DNA of 5,466 nucleotides from Legionella sp. (GTDB lineage Bacteria; Pseudomonadota; Gammaproteobacteria; Legionellales; Legionellaceae), in NCBI GenBank assembly GCA_003507515.1, contig DNVL01000107.1:1-5466 (forward strand), read 5' to 3'. The position numbers and the translations under genes were made by a program. Positions 1-5,466 of the stretch are shown one piece after another (position 1 is the first letter of the stretch; every line of letters starts with the position of its first letter). Under the pieces are notes generated by a model that made no database searches, had not been told where the DNA came from, and saw nothing but the letters and a program-made list of their open reading frames with translations.

Positions 1-2344
<2,344 letters not shown>

Positions 2345-2351
2345 ACTTACT

Positions 2352-2356
2352 CTCCT
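2352..2356 (-). promoter_or_regulatory. Ribosome binding site that decides the ribH start
   Basis: AGGAG on the minus strand is 7 bases from the GTG at 2342-2344. It lies downstream of the alternative GTG at 2360-2362, so it can only serve the shorter, family-length start. Confidence 0.8.
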
Positions 2357-2367
2357 GCGCACGAAAT

Positions 2368-3576
2368 TTATTTAACTGCCAAAAAATGGCCCAGCTTTTC
2401 TTGCTTGGTCCTTAAATATGTTTGATTTTCCGGGGTAGTATTCACCAATAATGGAACGCGTTCGGTGACCTGTATGCCATATTGCGTCATGGCCTCCACT
2501 TTATGCGGGTTATTCGTGAGCAACCGAACCCTGTCGATTTTCATGTGCTTTAATATTTGAAACGCAACTGCATAATTGCGGCTATCAACAGGCAACCCCA
2601 GCTCCACGTTCGCGTCAACCGTATCATACCCTTTTTCTTGCAAGGCATACGCTTTTAATTTATTGGTTAAACCAATACCACGCCCTTCTTGACGCAAGTA
2701 AATTAACACGCCCCCTTGTGCCGCGATTAGGCTTAAGGATTGTTCAAGTTGAGATCCACAGTCACATTTGCACGATCCAAACACATCGCCTGTGATGCAT
2801 TCTGAGTGAATGCGAACCAATGGCACTTGATGCGTCTCTGTTGGCATTTTTGACAGTGCGAAATGCTCACGCTCATCCAACTGATTTTCAAACAACGTCA
2901 TGGTAAAGTCGCCATGTTTTTGCAATGGCAAGCGTGTGGTGACCGTCGGCTCCACCAGCGATTCATTCTGGATACGATAATCAATTAAATCTTTAATGGT
3001 GACAATCGGAATATCGTGCTCACGCGAGAATACTGTCAATTGATCACGTCGACTCATGGTGCCATCTTCATTAATAATTTCACAAATAACTGCCGCAGGG
3101 GTCAAGCCGGCCAGTTTCATTAAATCAACGCTGCCTTCTGTCTGCCCTGCTCGCTTTAAAACACCTTCAGGTCTTGCGCGCAAAGGAAACACGTGCCCAG
3201 GTGAAATAATGTCTTTAGGCCCACTGTCAGGCGAAATGGCAACTTGAATCGTGTGCGCCCTGTCTTGTGCAGAAATGCCTGTTGAGACGCCAGAAGCCGC
3301 CTCAATGGAGACCGTAAAAGCTGTCCCATACGGAGACCGGTTACAGCGTGTCATCATGGGCAAGTCCAGTCTATCCACCAAAGCATCAGCCATGGGCAAG
3401 CAAATCAACCCCCGCCCAAATCGTGCCATGAAATTAATGGATTGGGCTGTCACATATTCTGCGGCAATGACCAAATCACCTTCGTTTTCGCGCCCCTCAT
3501 CATCCACCAGGATCACCATGCTGCCTTGCTTCAGATCAAGGATCGCTTGTTCTATGGTGATAAAATAATTTGTCAT
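2368..3576 (-). CDS. ribBA: Bifunctional 3,4-dihydroxy-2-butanone 4-phosphate synthase / GTP cyclohydrolase II
   Basis: This 402-residue fusion supplies both entry steps of riboflavin synthesis. The RibB half (about 1-205) makes 3,4-dihydroxy-2-butanone 4-phosphate from ribulose 5-phosphate. The RibA half (about 210-402) opens GTP to the 2,5-diaminopyrimidine with loss of formate. RibB motifs are complete: DDEGRENEGDL (25-35), STGISAQDRAHTI (98-110), SPGHVFPLRA (125-134) and EDGTMSR (170-176). RibA keeps its zinc cysteines Cys260, Cys271 and Cys273 in the family spacing, RQEGRGIGL (295-303) and LTNNPHKVEAM (353-363). Both halves therefore look active, unlike RibBA proteins whose cyclohydrolase half has decayed. 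E. coli has these as two separate genes; the fusion is common elsewhere. The ATG overlaps the ribE stop by 4 bases and has only a distant AGGA (11 bases away), which points to translational coupling. No FMN riboswitch can fit in front of it. Confidence 0.97.
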   Translation of the reverse strand: MTNYFITIEQAILDLKQGSMVILVDDEGRENEGDLVIAAEYVTAQSINFMARFGRGLICLPMADALVDRLDLPMMTRCNRSPYGTAFTVSIEAASGVSTGISAQDRAHTIQVAISPDSGPKDIISPGHVFPLRARPEGVLKRAGQTEGSVDLMKLAGLTPAAVICEIINEDGTMSRRDQLTVFSREHDIPIVTIKDLIDYRIQNESLVEPTVTTRLPLQKHGDFTMTLFENQLDEREHFALSKMPTETHQVPLVRIHSECITGDVFGSCKCDCGSQLEQSLSLIAAQGGVLIYLRQEGRGIGLTNKLKAYALQEKGYDTVDANVELGLPVDSRNYAVAFQILKHMKIDRVRLLTNNPHKVEAMTQYGIQVTERVPLLVNTTPENQTYLRTKQEKLGHFLAVK

Positions 3577-4166
3577 GGTTTTACGGTTCCTAACTGGTGT
3601 GCGACTATCCGCGTTAAATAATCAAACTCCACATTCAAGTGCGCACCGATACACAAACGGCCTAGTGTGGTGTGCTCAAGCGTGTGTGGCACTAGCATCA
3701 CCCGAATAGAGTCATTGTCTAGTGCGTTAATGGTCAAACTAACCCCATCAATGGTCACGCTGCCTTTCGGCAACAAGTAGATGGTATCACAGGCCGCAAA
3801 CCCACCAATAATCATTTCAATATAATCACCCATGGGCGTTACCGATGCCAAGCATGCCGTAGTGTCTACATGACCATTCACATAATGGCCGCCAAAGCGT
3901 GTGCACGCCTGCATGGCACGTTCAAGATTGACACCATCACCCACCTTGAGCTGGCTTAAGTTGGTGAGTTTCAGTGTTTCAGGCGAGACATCAAACATCA
4001 ATCCGTCTGAAAAATGAGGCAGCAACGTCAAGCACACGCCATTCACTGCAATGCTTTCACCTGCCTGCAACGCGTCAAATGAGGCAGAAATCAGCAAACG
4101 ATTTGAAGAATCGAACGCCGTATTGGAAACCACGGTCCCTTGTTGCTCAATCAAACCGGTAAACAT
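3573..4166 (-). CDS. ribE: Riboflavin synthase, alpha chain
   Basis: Riboflavin synthase dismutates two molecules of 6,7-dimethyl-8-ribityllumazine to riboflavin plus the pyrimidinedione that RibH reuses; it is a cytoplasmic trimer in this family. The 197-residue product has two tandem lumazine-binding barrels, about 1-90 and 91-190, each with its signature: MFTGLIE (1-7), SIAVNGVCLT (38-47) and NLERAM (80-85) in the first, and RFGGHYVNGHVD (90-101), KGSVTIDGVSLT (134-145) and PHTLEHTTLG (160-169) in the second. It is slightly shorter than the E. coli enzyme (213) because of a short C-terminus. The start is fixed by the invariant MFTGLIE opening and by AGGAGG 4 bases upstream; an in-frame ATG five codons earlier precedes that site and is unlikely. 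It overlaps ribD by 16 bases and ribBA by 4. The symbol follows the ribDE scheme; E. coli calls this gene ribC. Confidence 0.97.
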   Translation of the reverse strand: MFTGLIEQQGTVVSNTAFDSSNRLLISASFDALQAGESIAVNGVCLTLLPHFSDGLMFDVSPETLKLTNLSQLKVGDGVNLERAMQACTRFGGHYVNGHVDTTACLASVTPMGDYIEMIIGGFAACDTIYLLPKGSVTIDGVSLTINALDNDSIRVMLVPHTLEHTTLGRLCIGAHLNVEFDYLTRIVAHQLGTVKP

Positions 4167-5227
4167 AAGTCCTCCTGCCAATCAAAACGCGCCACCATAT
4201 TGTCGCCTAAGGCCTGCCAAGTTAGGGCTGCGGGCGCATTATAAATATTGAAATCCCGATAAGCCGGCGTTGCTCGCGCACCTAAAATGTTAGGCACCAG
4301 ATACACATAGGTTCTGTTCACGAGGCGGGCTTCATGAAGGGCACTAAACAACGCACTCCCTGCTTCAACCCAGACATCATGATAGCCGAAATGCCCCAAA
4401 TGATGAATCACAGCGCTTAAATCAAGCCGGGCTTGCGCCAACGTGGGCATGCGATAGAATGTCGCATTTGCGTGATGTGGGTTATTTGGGTTGGCATCAT
4501 CAAAGTAAATATGGCAGTGCTTGGCTTGAGAGAGCACACGCGCTCGAGGATTGAGTTTCAACTGGCCATCAATAATCGCGACGGGCTTTGCCGCTAGATA
4601 TCCTTCTAAGCGAACATTCAATTGTGGGTCATCCTGGTTAATAGTCGCCGCGGTTGTTAAAATAATATCGGTGTACCGTCGATGTTCATGGGTAAACACC
4701 GCGCACTGGGCGTTTGAAATGGGCGTTCTCGCGCCCAAGGGGCCAGCTATTTTGCCATCAAATGTTTGCGCTAGCTTCGCTGTGACCCAAGGGGTATGCG
4801 TCAATGTCCAATGCTGATAACTTTGATAAAAACGATCAATTTCAGGCAACGGATGATGCACCACTCCAATGCCATGCTGACGCAATAAAGCGGGTGTGTC
4901 GTTTCCGCGCACCAGCGGGTTCGGATCAGAAAAAGCATACACTACTTTTTTGACGCCATGCCGAATCAAAGCATCCACGCACGGAGGCGTCCTGCCCCAA
5001 TGATTGCATGGCTCCAAGGTCACATATATAGTGACATCCGGGCAATGCGCAGGAAGATCTGCCAACAACAAAATTTCGGCGTGAGGGGTCCCTGCTCCAC
5101 TATGCCAGGACTGTGCTATAATTTTACCCGAAAGGACCGCTACTGCACCGACGCTGGGATTAGGCGCACAAAGGCCCCGTCCAAGCCATGCCTGATCCAG
5201 GGCGGCCTGCAGAAATTGTTCGTGCAT
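4151..5227 (-). CDS. ribD: Bifunctional diaminohydroxyphosphoribosylaminopyrimidine deaminase / 5-amino-6-(5-phosphoribosylamino)uracil reductase
   Basis: RibD performs the two steps after GTP cyclohydrolase II: deamination of the pyrimidine ring, then NADPH-dependent reduction of the ribosyl side chain. The 358-residue product (E. coli 367) has an N-terminal zinc deaminase domain (about 1-145) with PHAE (His49 zinc ligand, Glu51 proton shuttle) and EPCNHWGRTPPC (zinc ligands Cys74 and Cys83). The E. coli form of that loop reads CSHHGRTPPC, so NHW is a mild variation. The reductase domain (about 146-358) has KLAQTFDGKIA (151-161), ATINQDDPQLNVR (194-206) and VWVEAGSALFSALHEARLV (285-303). The frame is open to 5305 with other ATGs at 5242 and 5305, but AGGA 5 bases before the ATG at 5227 and the family-like opening MHEQFLQAAL favour 5227. 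It is the first gene of the minus-strand run and is divergent from the gene at 5292. Confidence 0.96.
   Translation of the reverse strand: MHEQFLQAALDQAWLGRGLCAPNPSVGAVAVLSGKIIAQSWHSGAGTPHAEILLLADLPAHCPDVTIYVTLEPCNHWGRTPPCVDALIRHGVKKVVYAFSDPNPLVRGNDTPALLRQHGIGVVHHPLPEIDRFYQSYQHWTLTHTPWVTAKLAQTFDGKIAGPLGARTPISNAQCAVFTHEHRRYTDIILTTAATINQDDPQLNVRLEGYLAAKPVAIIDGQLKLNPRARVLSQAKHCHIYFDDANPNNPHHANATFYRMPTLAQARLDLSAVIHHLGHFGYHDVWVEAGSALFSALHEARLVNRTYVYLVPNILGARATPAYRDFNIYNAPAALTWQALGDNMVARFDWQEDLCLPV
4171..4176 (-). promoter_or_regulatory. Ribosome binding site of ribE
   Basis: AGGAGG on the minus strand ends 4 bases before the ribE ATG at 4164-4166 and sits inside the last codons of ribD (Gln-Glu-Asp). 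It fixes the ribE start and makes coupling to ribD likely. Confidence 0.85.
5114..5122 (+). promoter_or_regulatory. Extended -10 element inside ribD, antisense
   Basis: The plus strand reads TGCTATAAT, a perfect -10 hexamer with the TGn extension. No good -35 is seen (GCTCCA at the 17-base spacing). A transcript would start near 5129, run antisense over the first hundred bases of ribD and enter the exported-protein gene at 5292, for which no better promoter is visible. The bases also encode Ile-Ile-Ala of RibD, so the match may be chance. Confidence 0.3.
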
Positions 5228-5232
5228 ACTAG

Positions 5233-5236
5233 TCCT
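5233..5236 (-). promoter_or_regulatory. Ribosome binding site that decides the ribD start
   Basis: AGGA on the minus strand is 5 bases from the ATG at 5225-5227. The alternative ATGs at 5242 and 5305 have no comparable site in front of them. Confidence 0.7.
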
Positions 5237-5256
5237 GCGCATTAAAAGATGTGCGT

Positions 5257-5285
5257 AGGATATCAAATTATTCAATTTTTGAGTA
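5257..5285 (-). promoter_or_regulatory. Candidate promoter of the rib operon
   Basis: On the minus strand TGATATCCT forms an extended -10 (hexamer TATCCT at 5262-5257), with a poor -35, TACTCA, at 5285-5280, 17 bases away. Transcription would begin near 5250, leaving a leader of about 23 bases before ribD. A rival -10 is TATCAT at 5297-5292, which also lacks a good -35. This rests on short matches in an AT-rich region, so confidence is low. Confidence 0.3.
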
Positions 5286-5291
5286 GGCCTA

Positions 5292-5466
5292 ATGATATTG
5301 TTCATCTTATTAAGACGACTAAAAACTCAAACAGGGATGCTTTTGCAGGCCTTGCTGTTTATTTATCTGACACTACCCACCCATGCATGGGCTTTTTCGC
5401 CTTATTCAAACAATGAACTCGACCAACTAGAAAAAGAATTTATCCAGCAAATCAATCAATCCAACA
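5292..5466 (+). CDS. Exported protein, N-terminal fragment; possibly a BepA-like M48 metalloprotease (runs off right edge)
   Basis: Only the first 58 codons are present and no catalytic motif is in the window. The frame opens after a stop at 5280-5282. The first ATG, at 5292, gives a positively charged n-region (RRLKTQ), then a hydrophobic core (MLLQALLFIYLTLP), then THAWA before FSPYS. This is a convincing signal peptide with an AWA cleavage site near residue 34. An internal ATG at 5337 leaves the core and cleavage site but has GGG directly abutting it, not a spaced ribosome site, so 5292 (weak AGG 4 bases upstream) is slightly preferred. The mature start, ELDQLEKEFIQQINQS, is acidic and helical and resembles the region that opens periplasmic M48/TPR proteases of the BepA (YfgC) type. 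That resemblance is a recollection from a very short segment. Export is fairly sure, the family is not. Confidence 0.6.
   Translation, partial: MILFILLRRLKTQTGMLLQALLFIYLTLPTHAWAFSPYSNNELDQLEKEFIQQINQSN

Larger units (their letters stand above)
5228..5291. other. Divergent intergenic region
   Basis: This 64-base AT-rich spacer separates the ribD ATG from the divergent exported-protein gene. It must hold the operon promoter unless that lies inside the neighbouring gene. It contains no FMN riboswitch, RNA gene or terminator that I can see. Confidence 0.7.

Noticed and set aside
2368..2990. Possible decayed GTP cyclohydrolase II half of RibBA
   Set aside because: The three zinc cysteines (260, 271, 273), the RQEGRGIGL motif and LTNNPHK are all intact, so the half looks active.
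3056..3568. Plus-strand open frames opposite ribBA
   Set aside because: They lie opposite a well-conserved gene, have no recognisable domain or good ribosome site, and are explained as shadows of the minus-strand coding sequence. The same holds for the plus-strand frames opposite pyrG, ribE and ribD.
5292..5312. Fur-box-like sequence around aatgatattgttcatc
   Set aside because: Only the outer GAT/ATC triplets are symmetric; the match to the Fur consensus is too poor to claim.

Overview
The window carries ordinary core metabolism from a Gram-negative, probably gammaproteobacterial, genome. KdsA (Kdo synthesis for lipopolysaccharide) shows it is Gram-negative. The pyrG-kdsA adjacency is a common gammaproteobacterial arrangement. 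The KdsA N-terminus, beginning [20 protein letters not shown], resembles what I recall from Legionella/Coxiella relatives, so a Legionellales-like bacterium is my best guess. That is from memory, not from a search. Base composition looks moderate and even across the window.

Layout: six genes lie on the minus strand, reading right to left: ribD (5227-4151), ribE (4166-3573), ribBA (3576-2368), ribH (2344-1877), pyrG (1856-219) and the 5' part of kdsA (222-1, running off the left edge). They overlap or are separated by at most 23 bases: ribD/ribE overlap by 16, ribE/ribBA by 4, ribBA-ribH gap 23, ribH-pyrG gap 20, pyrG/kdsA overlap by 4. No terminator is visible between them, so they look like one transcription unit that continues left of the window. 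At the right end a divergent plus-strand gene begins at about 5292. It encodes an exported protein that may be a BepA-like M48 protease, but only its N-terminus is present.

Together ribD, ribE, ribBA and ribH supply every dedicated enzyme from GTP and ribulose 5-phosphate to riboflavin, except the dephosphorylation step, which is usually done by non-dedicated phosphatases. PyrG makes CTP from UTP. KdsA makes Kdo 8-phosphate, and the derived Kdo is later activated with CTP. The unusual point is that a complete riboflavin operon runs directly into the pyrG-kdsA pair, with pyrG sitting directly after ribH, a position where nusB is common in other proteobacteria. The leader before ribD is too short for an FMN riboswitch.

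I found no mobile element, CRISPR array, RNA gene or clearly new system. The second-look items are the operon fusion, the missing FMN riboswitch, a KdsA of the predicted metal-dependent class, a near-perfect extended -10 element antisense inside ribD, and the unidentified exported protein. No gene-free stretch exceeds 300 bases; the largest is the 64-base divergent intergenic region at 5228-5291.
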